Assembly (NCBI RefSeq): GCF_901827175.1
Contig: NZ_LR594662.1
Location: 4,650,001 to 4,714,000, forward strand
DNA: 64,000 nt
Source of the DNA: Variovorax sp. RA8
Lineage (GTDB): Bacteria; Pseudomonadota; Gammaproteobacteria; Burkholderiales; Burkholderiaceae_C
Direction of reading: 5' to 3'
A program made the translations under genes and the position numbers. This document shows positions 39,192 to 48,456 of the stretch, one piece after another; position 1 is the first letter of the stretch; each line of letters opens with the position of its first letter. The notes beneath the pieces were generated by a model. The model did not search any database. It was not told the origin of the DNA and saw only the letters and a program-made list of their open reading frames with translations.

Positions 39192-40175
39192 ATGCACCGA
39201 TCCCCCCGCGCCCTGCTGCGCACCGCGCTGCTCGCCGCCGCTTGCTGCATTGCCGCAAGCGCGCCCGCCCAGACGAGCTGGCCCGCCAAGCCGATCACCA
39301 TGATCGTGCCCTTCCCGCCTGGCGGCGTGGCCGATACGGTCGCGCGGCCGGTGGCGGAGGCCTTGTCGCGCGAGCTCGGGCAGCCGGTCGTGGTCGAGAA
39401 CCGGGCCGGCGCAGGCGGCGCGGTGGGCATCGGCTTCGTGGCCCGCGCACCGGCCGACGGCTACACGGTGCTGCTGAGCCTGTCCTCGATCTCCATCCTG
39501 CCGGAGGCCGACCTCCTCCTGGAGCGCAAGCCGGCCTACCAGACGAGCCAGTTCATGCCGATCGCGCGCTTCACGGCGGATCCGACCGTGCTGGCGGTGC
39601 GCGCCGACGCACCTTGGAAGACGCTGTCCGAGTTCGTGGCCGATGCGCGCCGCAAGCCCGGCGCTTACAACTACGGCAGCTCCGGCAACTACGGCACCAT
39701 GCACGTGCCGATGGAGATGCTGAAGAGTGCTGCGGGCTTCCGCATGACCCACATCCCCTATACCGGCGCGGGACCTGCCGTGGTCGCGCTGCTTGCAGGC
39801 CAGGTGGACGCGGTCGCCAGCGGGCCGGCGACGGTGGTGCAGCAGATCAAGGCCGGCAAGCTGCGCGCGCTTGCGCATTGGGGCGACCGGCCGCTGGCAG
39901 CGCTGCCGGGCGTTCCCAGCCTCGAGGAGGCCGGGTTCAAGGTGAAGTTCGCGCAGTGGTCGGGCCTGTTCGTGCCGGCCGCGACGCCGGACGAGGTGGC
40001 CAGGAAGCTGCGCGCGGCCTCGGCCAAGGCGGCAGCGGATCCAGCAGTGGTCCAGGTCATCGAGAAGGCGGGCAGCCCCATGGCCTACCTCGATGCACCC
40101 GAGTTCCAGTCCTACTGGCGCACCGACGCCGTGGCGATGACCGAGGCGGTCCGGAAGATCGGAAAGGTCGAGTAA
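39192..40175 (+). CDS. Tripartite tricarboxylate transporter receptor (Bug family)
   Basis: Protein of 327 residues with a signal peptide (cleavage after ~APAQ, residue 26) and the Bug signature WPAKPITMIVPFPPGGVAD; the later IPYTGAGPAVVALLAGQVDA takes the place of the usual PYKG loop. It follows the FAH-family gene by 64 bp and is ended by a strong terminator. Probable periplasmic receptor for the compound processed by the FAH-family enzyme. Confidence 0.9.
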   Translation: MHRSPRALLRTALLAAACCIAASAPAQTSWPAKPITMIVPFPPGGVADTVARPVAEALSRELGQPVVVENRAGAGGAVGIGFVARAPADGYTVLLSLSSISILPEADLLLERKPAYQTSQFMPIARFTADPTVLAVRADAPWKTLSEFVADARRKPGAYNYGSSGNYGTMHVPMEMLKSAAGFRMTHIPYTGAGPAVVALLAGQVDAVASGPATVVQQIKAGKLRALAHWGDRPLAALPGVPSLEEAGFKVKFAQWSGLFVPAATPDEVARKLRAASAKAAADPAVVQVIEKAGSPMAYLDAPEFQSYWRTDAVAMTEAVRKIGKVE

Positions 40176-40176
40176 C

Positions 40177-40208
40177 AAAAAAGGCGGCCTCCAGGGCCGC
40201 CTTTTTTT
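40177..40208 (+). terminator. Rho-independent terminator after Bug receptor
   Basis: A 10-bp perfect stem (AAAGGCGGCC at 40180-40189, GGCCGCCTTT at 40195-40204) with a run of seven T's. The A-run before the stem makes it work on both strands. It begins just after the stop codon. Confidence 0.92.
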
Positions 40209-40525
40209 ACATCTCGCCGGCCGCCGTGGCGTTCACGTCATGGCCGGAATAGTCTTCGCGCATGTCCTGCTGACGCGCGAGCCCGAATCGATGATGATGT
40301 CCTACATCGGCATATGCGCTGCAGACGATGAAGGTGCTACCTCTCCTGTCATACGCTTACTTCGATTTGCACAGCGTGTATGCCGATTGCTCCCGCTTCG
40401 CGTTGGAACTTTTAGACGGACGGTTCGTTCTTATTTGAAAACCAATTTGCTCGACGCGTTGTTTGTTCTATGCTTTGAGCCAAGTTACTGCTCGAGGAGT
40501 TTTCCGTAAGCGTGCTCAACTCACC
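40209..40525. other. Long non-coding leader upstream of prkA
   Basis: About 320 bp of clearly lower GC than its surroundings, with AT-rich stretches (for example ACGGTTCGTTCTTATTTGAAAACC). I see no convincing gene; the one frame of 89 codons has no family features. Since the promoter at 40526 is of the sigma-54 type, this stretch is where activator-binding enhancer sites would be expected. TGCAC-agcgt-GTATGC near 40367-40383 is only a weak NtrC-like pair. Confidence 0.5.
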
Positions 40526-40541
40526 TGGCACCATTCCTGCG
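40526..40541 (+). promoter_or_regulatory. Sigma-54-type (-24/-12) promoter of prkA
   Basis: TGGCAC at 40526-40531 and TGC at 40538-40540, with the invariant GG and GC exactly 10 bp apart, close to the consensus TGGCACG-n4-TTGCW. The prkA start is ~65 bp downstream. The homologous yeaGH operon of E. coli is known to depend on sigma-54 and NtrC. Confidence 0.7.
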
Positions 40542-40605
40542 AACGATGCGACGTGTGCAGCACGGAAACTCCGGGCAGCGCCCCGCTGACTCGATGGAGG
40601 TGTTT

Positions 40606-42528
40606 ATGGATGTCATCAGTAACTTCGCCGCCCGCTACGAGCGGACTCGCGAAGAGGTCCTGTCCCTGCAGGAGTACCTCGAGATCTGCAAACGGGAGCC
40701 CACGGCCTACGCGACCGCGTCCGAGCGAATGCTCAAGGCCATCGGGGAGCCGGAGCTTGTCGACACGCGCAACGACCCGCGCCTGTCGCGCATCTTCGCC
40801 AACAAGGTCATCAAGATCTACCCGGCCTTCCGCGAGTTCTATGGCATGGAGGACGCCATCGAGCAGGTGGTCTCCTACTTCCGGCATGCGGCGCAGGGGC
40901 TCGAAGAGAGGAAGCAGATCCTCTACCTGCTCGGTCCGGTCGGCGGCGGCAAGAGCTCGATCGCCGAGCGGCTGAAGCAGCTGATGGAGCAAGTGCCCTT
41001 CTATTCCATCAAGGGATCGCCGGTCAACGAATCGCCGCTCGGCCTCTTCAACGCCACCGAAGACGGCGAGATCCTCGAGAAGGAATACGGCATCCCGCTG
41101 CGCTACCTCAACCGCATCCTCTCGCCCTGGGCGGTGAAGCGGCTCGAGGAGTACGGCGGCGACATCCGGCAGTTCCAGGTCGTCAAGCGCTATCCCTCGG
41201 TCCTGCGCCAGATCGCGGTGGCCAAGACCGAGCCCGGCGACGAGAACAACCAGGACATCTCCTCGCTGGTCGGCAAGATCGACATCCGCAAGCTCGAGAC
41301 CTATGCGCAGGACGATCCCGATGCCTACGCCTACTCCGGCGGACTGTGCCTGGCCAACCAGGGGCTGCTGGAGTTCGTCGAGATGTTCAAGGCGCCGATC
41401 AAGGTGCTGCACCCGCTGCTGACCGCCACGCAGGAAGGCAACTTCAAGGGCACCGAAGGCTTCGGCGCCATCCCCTTCGACGGCATCGTGCTCGCGCACA
41501 GCAACGAGAGCGAGTGGAAGGCCTTCCGCAACAACAAGAACAACGAGGCCTTCCTCGACCGGATCTACATCGTCAAGGTGCCCTACTGCCTGCGCGTCTC
41601 GGAAGAGATCAAGATCTACGAGAAACTGGTGCGCAACTCCTCGCTCTCGCTGGCGCCCTGCGCACCCGGGACGCTGCGCATGATGGCCCAGTTCTCGGTG
41701 CTCACGCGGCTGAAGGAGCCGGAGAACTCCAGCATCTTCAGCAAGATGCAGGTCTACGACGGCGAGAACCTCAAGGACACCGATCCGAAGGCCAAGTCGA
41801 TCCAGGAGTACCGCGACTACGCGGGCGTCGACGAGGGCATGAGCGGCGTGTCCACCCGCTTCGCCTTCAAGATCATCTCCAAGGTCTTCAACTTCGACAG
41901 CGGCGAGGTCGCCGCCAATCCGGTGCACCTGATGTACGTGCTCGAGCAGCAGATCGAGCGCGAGCAGTTCGCGGCCGAGACCGAGCAGAAGTACCTGTCC
42001 TACATCAAGGAGCTGATGGCGCCGCGCTATGCGGAGTTCATCGGCAAGGAGATCCAGACCGCCTACCTCGAAAGCTACTCCGAGTACGGCCAGAACATCT
42101 TCGACCGCTACGTCACCTACGCCGACTACTGGATCCAGGACCAGGAGTACCGCGACCAGGACACCGGCGAGGTGTTCGACCGCGGCTCGCTGAACGCCGA
42201 GCTCGAGAAGATCGAGAAGCCCGCGGGCATCAGCAACCCCAAGGACTTCCGCAACGAGATCGTGAACTTCGTGCTGCGCGCGCGCGCCGGCAACGCGGGC
42301 AAGAACCCGCTGTGGACCAGCTACGAGAAGCTGCGCACGGTGATCGAGAAGAAGATGTTCTCCAACACCGAGGAGCTGCTGCCCGTCATCAGCTTCAACG
42401 CCAAGAGCAGCGCCGACGAGATGAAGAAGCACGAGGATTTCGTCAACCGCATGGTGCAGAAGGGCTACACCGCCAAGCAGGTCCGCCTCTTGTGCGAGTG
42501 GTATCTGCGCGTACGCAAGAGCTCATGA
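40606..42528 (+). CDS. prkA: PrkA-type serine protein kinase (YeaG)
   Basis: Protein of 640 residues. The ATG at 40606 follows GGAGG by 6 bp and gives the usual N-terminus MDVISNFAARYERTREE. An AAA-type domain holds Walker A GPVGGGKSS at ~110-118; the C-terminal ~250 residues form the PrkA kinase-like domain. E. coli YeaG is 644 residues. In stress and nitrogen starvation this protein acts with YeaH and SpoVR-type partners; Bacillus PrkA affects sporulation. First gene of a three-gene operon. Confidence 0.93.
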   Translation: MDVISNFAARYERTREEVLSLQEYLEICKREPTAYATASERMLKAIGEPELVDTRNDPRLSRIFANKVIKIYPAFREFYGMEDAIEQVVSYFRHAAQGLEERKQILYLLGPVGGGKSSIAERLKQLMEQVPFYSIKGSPVNESPLGLFNATEDGEILEKEYGIPLRYLNRILSPWAVKRLEEYGGDIRQFQVVKRYPSVLRQIAVAKTEPGDENNQDISSLVGKIDIRKLETYAQDDPDAYAYSGGLCLANQGLLEFVEMFKAPIKVLHPLLTATQEGNFKGTEGFGAIPFDGIVLAHSNESEWKAFRNNKNNEAFLDRIYIVKVPYCLRVSEEIKIYEKLVRNSSLSLAPCAPGTLRMMAQFSVLTRLKEPENSSIFSKMQVYDGENLKDTDPKAKSIQEYRDYAGVDEGMSGVSTRFAFKIISKVFNFDSGEVAANPVHLMYVLEQQIEREQFAAETEQKYLSYIKELMAPRYAEFIGKEIQTAYLESYSEYGQNIFDRYVTYADYWIQDQEYRDQDTGEVFDRGSLNAELEKIEKPAGISNPKDFRNEIVNFVLRARAGNAGKNPLWTSYEKLRTVIEKKMFSNTEELLPVISFNAKSSADEMKKHEDFVNRMVQKGYTAKQVRLLCEWYLRVRKSS

Positions 42529-42552
42529 TGAGCTGACAAGGGAGTCAGGGCC

Positions 42553-43845
42553 GTGGCCATGCTGCAGCAGATCATCGACCGTCGTCTGTCGGGGAAGAAC
42601 AAGTCCATCGGCAACCGCGAGCGTTTCCTGCGGCGCTATCGCGAGCAGATCGGCGAGGCCGTGCGCCGTGCCGTCAGCGGCCGCAACATCCGGGACCTCG
42701 AGCAGGGCGAGGACATCACGCTACCCAAGCGCGATGTGTCCGAGCCGGTGTTCGGCCACGGCCCCGGCGGCGACCGCGAATACGTGCACCCCGGCAACCG
42801 GGAGTACGTCAAGGGCGACCGCATCGAGCGGCCGCAGGGCGGCGGCGGGGGCAAGGGAAGCGGCTCGCAGGCCGGCGACGGCGAAGGCGGCGAGGACGAC
42901 TTCGTCTTCCGCCTCACCAAGGAAGAGTTCATGCGGGTGTTCTTCGAGGACCTCGCCCTGCCCCACCTGATCCGCACCCAGCTGGCCGAAGTGCCGGAAT
43001 GGAAGAGCCACCGCGCCGGTTTCACGCAGGACGGCATGCCCACCAACCTGCACGTGGTACGCTCCATGCGCGGCGCACTGGCGCGGCGCATCGCGCTGGG
43101 CGGCGACTCGCGGCGCGAGATCCGCGAGCTCGAGGCCCACCTGCTGCACCTGCAGCGCAGCCCGCGCGCCACCGACGCGCTGGTGCAGCGCGAGATCCGC
43201 GACATCGAGGCCAAGATCGAGGAGCTGAGGGCCAAGGCCAAGCACGTTCCTTTCCTGGATCCGATCGACCTTCGCTACCGCAACCGGGTCAAGGTGCCGA
43301 TCCCCTCGGCCAAGGCGGTGATGTTCTGCCTGATGGACGTCTCGGGCTCGATGGACGAGGCGCGCAAGGACATGTCCAAGCGCTTCTTCATGCTGCTGTA
43401 CCTGTTCCTGACGCGCCACTACGAGAAGATCGAACTGGTCTTCATCCGGCATCACACCCAGGCCAGCGAAGTCAGCGAGGAAGAATTCTTCCACGCCACC
43501 GAGACCGGCGGCACGGTGGTTTCCAGTGCACTCACGCTGATGCACGAGATCATCCGCGCGCGCTTCCCCAGCAGCGAGTGGAACATCTACGGCGCCCAGG
43601 CCAGCGACGGCGACAACTGGCACCAGGACAGCGGCCGTTGCCGCGAGCTCCTGACCGAGCAGCTGCTGCCGCTGGTGCGCTACTACGCCTACGTGCAGGT
43701 GGCGGACGCCGAGCAGAACATGTGGGAGGAGTACACGCAGCTGGTCGACTCCCACAAGAACTTCGCGATGCGCAAGGTCGCCGACGCGGCGGACATCTAC
43801 CCGGTGTTCCGCGACCTGTTCAAAAAGGAGAGGGGGACGGTGTGA
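42553..43845 (+). CDS. yeaH: YeaH/DUF444-family von Willebrand-type protein
   Basis: Protein of 430 residues from a GTG at 42553, 8 bp after GGGAG; the ATG at 42559 is an alternative. N-terminus IIDRRLSGKNKSIGNRERFL is diagnostic. A low-complexity Gly stretch is at ~97-115. The C-terminal part has a vWA fold with the MIDAS-like DVSGSMDE at ~262-269. The function is unknown, but it is a conserved partner of PrkA and SpoVR. Confidence 0.92.
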   Translation: MAMLQQIIDRRLSGKNKSIGNRERFLRRYREQIGEAVRRAVSGRNIRDLEQGEDITLPKRDVSEPVFGHGPGGDREYVHPGNREYVKGDRIERPQGGGGGKGSGSQAGDGEGGEDDFVFRLTKEEFMRVFFEDLALPHLIRTQLAEVPEWKSHRAGFTQDGMPTNLHVVRSMRGALARRIALGGDSRREIRELEAHLLHLQRSPRATDALVQREIRDIEAKIEELRAKAKHVPFLDPIDLRYRNRVKVPIPSAKAVMFCLMDVSGSMDEARKDMSKRFFMLLYLFLTRHYEKIELVFIRHHTQASEVSEEEFFHATETGGTVVSSALTLMHEIIRARFPSSEWNIYGAQASDGDNWHQDSGRCRELLTEQLLPLVRYYAYVQVADAEQNMWEEYTQLVDSHKNFAMRKVADAADIYPVFRDLFKKERGTV

Positions 43846-45359
43846 ACGCCAGGAAACGAGAACCTCTGCCCAGCCCCTCGGACTGGACCTTCGAGCTGAT
43901 CGAGCGCTACCACAGCGAGATCGCCCGCGTGGCGCGCGGCTACAACCTGGACACCTACGCCAACCAGCTCGAGATCATCACGGCCGAGCAGATGATGGAC
44001 GCCTACGCCTCGGTGGGCATGCCGGTCATCTACCGCCACTGGTCCTACGGCAAGCAGTTCATCTCCACCGAGAAGAACTACCGCCGCGGACACATGGGCC
44101 TGGCCTACGAGATCGTCATCAACTCCGACCCCTGCATCGCCTACCTGATGGAAGAGAACACCATGGCCATGCAGGCCCTGGTGATCGCCCATGCCGCCTA
44201 TGGGCACAACAGCTTCTTCAAGGGCAACTACCTGTTCAAGATGTGGACGGACGCCTCGTCCATCATCGACTACCTGGTCTACGCCCGGAACTACATCACC
44301 GAGTGCGAGGAACGGCACGGTCTGTCCGCGGTCGAGGACCTGCTCGACTCCTGCCACGCGCTGATGAACCACGGCGTGGATCGCTATCGCCGCCCGCAGC
44401 GCCTGTCGCTGAGCCAGGAACAGGCGCGTCGCGAGGACCGCGAGCACCATCTGCAGCAACAGGTCAACGACCTCTGGCGCACCCTGCCCAGGCGCGCCGG
44501 ACGCACGGCCGAGGAAGAAGAGGCCTCCAGGCGCTTCCCCTCCGAGCCGCAGGAGAACCTGCTCTACTTCATCGAGAAGAATGCACCATTGCTGGAGCCC
44601 TGGCAGCGCGAAGTGGTGCGTATCGTGCGCAAAATCGGGCAGTACTTCTACCCGCAGCGCCAGACCCAGGTCATGAACGAGGGCTGGGCCACGTTCTGGC
44701 ACTACACCCTGCTCAACACCCTGTACGACGAAGGCCTGCTGGCCGACGGCTTCATGATGGAGTGGCTGCAGTCGCACACCAACGTGGTGTTCCAGCCCCC
44801 GGTCGGCCACCGCGCCTACAGCGGCATCAACCCCTATGCGCTGGGCTTCGCGATGTACACCGACCTGCGACGCATCTGCGAGGAGCCCACCGAGGAGGAT
44901 CGCCGCTGGTTCCCCGACCTGGCCGGCTCGCCCTGGCAGCAGACGCTCGACTACGCGATGCGCAACTTCAAGGACGAGAGCTTCGTCGGCCAGTTCCTCT
45001 CCCCGAAGCTGATGCGCGACTTCCGCTTCTTCTCGATCAGCGACAAGCAGAGCGAGTCCGAGCTCGAGGTGTCGGCCATTCACGACGACAGTGGCTACAG
45101 GCAGCTGCGGGAGTCGCTGTCGCGCCAGTACGACCTCAACCACCGCGAGCCCAACATCCAGGTCTGGAGCGTCAACCTGCGCGGCGACCGCTCCCTGACC
45201 CTGCGCCACACCCAGCACAACGACCGCCCGCTGCACGACGATGCACACGAAGTGCTCAAGCACGTTGCCCGCCTCTGGGGCTTCGACGTGCATCTCGAGA
45301 GCGTCGACAGCCAGGGCCGGGTGAACCACCGCAAGGTGGCGGGCCCGCAGGCGGCCTAG
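43842..45359 (+). CDS. spoVR: SpoVR-family protein
   Basis: Protein of 505 residues from a GTG at 43842 that overlaps the yeaH stop (GTGTGA). Family features include ANQLEIITAEQMMDAYASVG, YGHNSFFKGNYLF (a His/Asn motif), the conserved MNEGWATFWHYTL and the C-terminal LTLRHTQHNDRPLH. SpoVR is needed for spore cortex in Bacillus; in proteobacteria it is a stress/stationary-phase gene next to prkA-yeaH, with biochemical role unknown. Confidence 0.92.
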   Translation: MNARKREPLPSPSDWTFELIERYHSEIARVARGYNLDTYANQLEIITAEQMMDAYASVGMPVIYRHWSYGKQFISTEKNYRRGHMGLAYEIVINSDPCIAYLMEENTMAMQALVIAHAAYGHNSFFKGNYLFKMWTDASSIIDYLVYARNYITECEERHGLSAVEDLLDSCHALMNHGVDRYRRPQRLSLSQEQARREDREHHLQQQVNDLWRTLPRRAGRTAEEEEASRRFPSEPQENLLYFIEKNAPLLEPWQREVVRIVRKIGQYFYPQRQTQVMNEGWATFWHYTLLNTLYDEGLLADGFMMEWLQSHTNVVFQPPVGHRAYSGINPYALGFAMYTDLRRICEEPTEEDRRWFPDLAGSPWQQTLDYAMRNFKDESFVGQFLSPKLMRDFRFFSISDKQSESELEVSAIHDDSGYRQLRESLSRQYDLNHREPNIQVWSVNLRGDRSLTLRHTQHNDRPLHDDAHEVLKHVARLWGFDVHLESVDSQGRVNHRKVAGPQAA

Positions 45360-45420
45360 CTAGGCGTCTGCCAACAAGCGAATCAGCCCGCGCCGGCGCA
45401 CAGGAGGCCAGGCGCTCGCA

Positions 45421-46668
45421 TCAGATCACCTTGTTGCGCTGAAGCTCGTCCAACTCTTGGCTTCGCAAACCCAGGGCGCCGTAGATTCCCGCGTTGTGCT
45501 CGCCCGTTGCCGGCCCGGTGCGGGGCGCAACCGGATTGAATCCGGAAAAGCGCGGCACGATCGCGGGCGCCGGCAGTGACCCCAGGTCCGGATCGGGCAG
45601 GCGGATGATGGCTTCGCGGGCGATGAAATGCGGATCGGCGATCACGTCATCGACCGCATAGACCTTGCTGTAGGGAACGCCCCCGAGCGTCAACGCTTCG
45701 GACAGTTCGGCCAGCGTTCTGGACGCGCACCACGCGGCGACGATCGTGTCGATCTCGTCGATGTTCAGCACCCGGGCCGGCGTAGTGGCGAAGCGCACAT
45801 CATCCGCGAGCGCGGGCTGGCCCATGGCCTGGCAGATGCGCTTGAAGATGGGATCGGACGAGCCCACCAGCGTCACCCACTGATCGTCGGCGGTGCGGTA
45901 CATGTTGGACGGCGCGGTGTAGGTGGCCCGGCTGCCGGAGCGGCTGCGCGCCTGCCCGAGCAGCTCGTGCTCCACCGGCAGTGCCTCCAGCAAGCGGAAC
46001 ATGGCTTCGGTCGCGGCAAGGTCGATCTCGCGGCCCGGCGCGTCAGGATGGCAATGGCGTTCCGCGATCGCGGTGGCAATGGAGAAAGCGCCGAACAGGC
46101 CGGCGATGACGTCCCCGAGCGGGTAGTTCATGTGCTGCGGACTGCGGCCGCTTTCGCCCGTCAAGTGCGCGAAGCCGCTCATCGCCTCGAAGATGCGGGC
46201 AAAGCCAGGGCGTTGCGCATAAGGTCCGGTCTGGCCGAAGCCGGTGACGCGAAGGATGATCAGCCTCGGGTTGACGGACCACAGCGTGGCCGCATCCAGC
46301 CCCCACTTGTCGAGCGTGCCGGTGCGGAAGTTTTCGACCAGGACATCGAAGGTCTCGATCAGCCTGAGGAACAGCGCGCGGCCTTCCGGCTTGCGCACGT
46401 CGAGCGAGACGCCCTTCTTGCCTCGGTTCGAGACCTTCCAGAACAGTGCGTGATCCGGCGTGGTGGGCGACAGCGAGCGCAGGGGATCGTTGCCTTCCGG
46501 CAGCTCCAGCTTGACCACCTCGGCGCCCATGTCGGCGCAGAGGGAGGCCGAGAAGGGCGCCGCGATCACGGTCGCCATGTCCAGGATCCGGATGCCGGCC
46601 AGCGGCCCCTGGGCGGCAGGCGCCGGCGTTTGCGCGATGGAGGCAGCATGATGTTGGGCGGAATGCAT
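45421..46668 (-). CDS. CaiB/BaiF-family (class III) CoA transferase
   Basis: Protein of 415 residues. The start at 46668 is the first ATG before the conserved GPLAGIRILDMATVIAAPFSA. Other family landmarks: ADMGAEVVKLELPEGNDPLR, KVSNRGKKGVSLDVRKPEG, and the catalytic-type Asp in NYPLGDVIAGLFGAF. It moves CoA between a dicarboxylate or similar donor and an acceptor acid. Together with the two acyl-CoA dehydrogenases and Bug receptor across the regulators it suggests a path that activates an imported acid to its CoA ester. Confidence 0.9.
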   Translation of the reverse strand: MHSAQHHAASIAQTPAPAAQGPLAGIRILDMATVIAAPFSASLCADMGAEVVKLELPEGNDPLRSLSPTTPDHALFWKVSNRGKKGVSLDVRKPEGRALFLRLIETFDVLVENFRTGTLDKWGLDAATLWSVNPRLIILRVTGFGQTGPYAQRPGFARIFEAMSGFAHLTGESGRSPQHMNYPLGDVIAGLFGAFSIATAIAERHCHPDAPGREIDLAATEAMFRLLEALPVEHELLGQARSRSGSRATYTAPSNMYRTADDQWVTLVGSSDPIFKRICQAMGQPALADDVRFATTPARVLNIDEIDTIVAAWCASRTLAELSEALTLGGVPYSKVYAVDDVIADPHFIAREAIIRLPDPDLGSLPAPAIVPRFSGFNPVAPRTGPATGEHNAGIYGALGLRSQELDELQRNKVI

Positions 46669-46741
46669 GACTTGAAGTCTCGCTGCAGGGTCCAGCTGCT
46701 GCAACTCGCGTTTCGATATCCTGAACGCCGAGCTCTCGTGG

Positions 46742-47521
46742 CTATCGCAGCCCCAGCGCGAACTCGATGCTGCGCGCCAGGGTGACGAGCCGCGGCGCGA
46801 CCTCGCGGCGCATCTGCGCAAAGCCCCCGCGCGTCGACGCGACCGCACAGTTCAGCACGAACTGCGTGCCATCGACCCATCCCTGCAATGGCACGGCAAA
46901 GCCATGGCGGTTGGGTTGCCAGTCGGCACGTGCGCTGCAGAAGCCGTCGCGGGCCAGTTCTTCCCTTGCCAGGTTCGCTGCCGCGGCGTAGCGCTCGAAC
47001 TCGGCCGGCGCAGCGAGCCGGATCTGGTTCAGCAACGACCGGCGGTCTTCGTCCGCCGCACGGGCCAGCCAGGCGCGCCCCATCGCGGTGGCCAGCATCG
47101 GGATCGGCGCGCCGATATCGGGTGTCACGACGAAATCCTCGCTGTCCCGTGCCGTCTCCACGTACACCATGTGGATGCGGTGCCGCAGGCCCAGCGAGAC
47201 GGCGCCCTCGATTTCGCGCGCCAGGGTCTGCATCATCGGTCGCGCGACCGGGCGGATCCGCATGCTGGCCAGCAGGGGGTGGCTCAACCCCAGCACGGCC
47301 GCACCCAGCCGGTACCTGGCCGTGGCCGCGTCCCGCCGCAGGTAGCCCAGCACGGTGAGCGTGTGCGTCAGGCGGGCCACGGTGGGTCTCGAGAGACCGG
47401 TGCGTTCCGCAAAGTCCTTGTTGGCCAGGCTGAGCTCGCCGGCGTGAAAGCACAACAGCAGGTCGATGCCGCTGGCGAGCGTGGTCGCGAACTGCCGGTC
47501 CTTGCTGTCGCTCCCGCTCAT
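46742..47521 (-). CDS. IclR-family regulator
   Basis: Protein of 259 residues: N-terminal winged helix (FATTLASGIDLLLCFHAGEL, FAERTGLSRPTVARLTHTL) and the C-terminal GAF-like effector domain (GAPIPMLATAMGRAWLA). The start overlaps the previous IclR stop by 4 bp (ATGA). It is a close tandem paralogue of that gene, judging by shared motifs throughout. Presumed to control the CoA transferase/Bug/acyl-CoA dehydrogenase genes. Confidence 0.9.
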   Translation of the reverse strand: MSGSDSKDRQFATTLASGIDLLLCFHAGELSLANKDFAERTGLSRPTVARLTHTLTVLGYLRRDAATARYRLGAAVLGLSHPLLASMRIRPVARPMMQTLAREIEGAVSLGLRHRIHMVYVETARDSEDFVVTPDIGAPIPMLATAMGRAWLARAADEDRRSLLNQIRLAAPAEFERYAAAANLAREELARDGFCSARADWQPNRHGFAVPLQGWVDGTQFVLNCAVASTRGGFAQMRREVAPRLVTLARSIEFALGLR

Positions 47522-48300
47522 GGCGCGCTGCCCATGTCGGATTCCACGTTGCGCGCCAGCTCGACGAGGCGGGGCCCGATGCGCAGCTCGAGCTGGCGCG
47601 GTGCGAGCCGCGACGTGAGGACGCCGCAATTGAAGACCAGCGTTTCGCCGTCCTGCGGGACCAGGATCGGGACGCCGACGGCCTGCACGTCGCTGCGCCA
47701 CGCCCCGCGCGAAATGCAGAAGCCCTTGCGCTCCAGGTCGCGCTGCGCCTGGACCAGATCGGCTTCGTACACGCGCCGCTGGCCGGGTTCCAACGCCTCG
47801 ATCTGCACCAGGACTTCCTCGCGCAGTGCCTGCGGCGCCTGCGCGAGCCAGCTGCGCCCCATCGCCGTTGGCAGCATCGGGACGGCCGCTCCGATGTCGG
47901 GCCGCCATGCGCTGAGGTCGTGCCCACGACAGGTTTCGACGTAGACCATGCGCGTGCGGTCCCGCATGCCCAGCGACACCGAGCCGCCCACTTCGTCGGC
48001 CAGCTGCTTCATGCGCGCCCGCGCGACTTGTCGGATGCGCAGGCTGGCCATCAGCGGGTAGCCGATCGTGAGCGCCGTGGAGCCCAGGCGATAGCGCCGC
48101 AGGTGCGCATCGAAGACCACGAGGCCGCGTGCTGCCAAGGTGTAGGTAAGCCGCGAAATGGTCGCCTTCGACAAGCCCGTGCGCTCCGAGAGTTCCTTGT
48201 TGCCGAGTGCGGGTTCTGCGACGGTGAAGCAGTGCAGGACCTGCAGGCCGTGCTGAAGCGTGGTCGCGAAGTCGGGGTCGCAGTGGCGGGCAGCGGACAT
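47518..48300 (-). CDS. IclR-family regulator
   Basis: Protein of 260 residues with the same two-domain plan (DFATTLQHGLQVLHCFTVAEP, LSERTGLSKATISRLTYTLA; effector part DIGAAVPMLPTAMGRSWLAQ). First of two translationally coupled IclR genes, divergent from the Bug receptor at 48457. The 156-bp gap holds an inverted repeat at 48368-48383 that could be an operator. Confidence 0.9.
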   Translation of the reverse strand: MSAARHCDPDFATTLQHGLQVLHCFTVAEPALGNKELSERTGLSKATISRLTYTLAARGLVVFDAHLRRYRLGSTALTIGYPLMASLRIRQVARARMKQLADEVGGSVSLGMRDRTRMVYVETCRGHDLSAWRPDIGAAVPMLPTAMGRSWLAQAPQALREEVLVQIEALEPGQRRVYEADLVQAQRDLERKGFCISRGAWRSDVQAVGVPILVPQDGETLVFNCGVLTSRLAPRQLELRIGPRLVELARNVESDMGSAP

Positions 48301-48367
48301 GTCAGTTCAGGTGTTGCGCACCGGATGCTACGTCCGGCAACGCGCCTTGGCATTCAAGATAGAGAAA

Positions 48368-48383
48368 CATGGTTTTCCATATG
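48368..48383. promoter_or_regulatory. Candidate IclR operator
   Basis: CATGG-TTTT-CCATATG: arms ATGG and CCAT are perfect, and the flanks pair in part. AT-rich for this genome. It is ~68 bp upstream of the IclR start and ~75 bp upstream of the Bug gene. Short and therefore tentative. Confidence 0.35.
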
Positions 48384-48456
48384 TCATGCCCGTCGGTAGT
48401 CTCCGAGGCCTGAAGCATCCACAGACAGACCCGACACGAATTGATTGGAGACCACC

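Noticed and set aside
40367..40383. NtrC-binding site in the prkA leader
   Set aside because: The half-sites TGCAC and GTATGC match the consensus only in part; too weak to list as a feature.
40240..40509. 89-codon open frame in the leader of prkA
   Set aside because: No ribosome site, no family feature, and it lies in the likely enhancer region of a sigma-54-type promoter.
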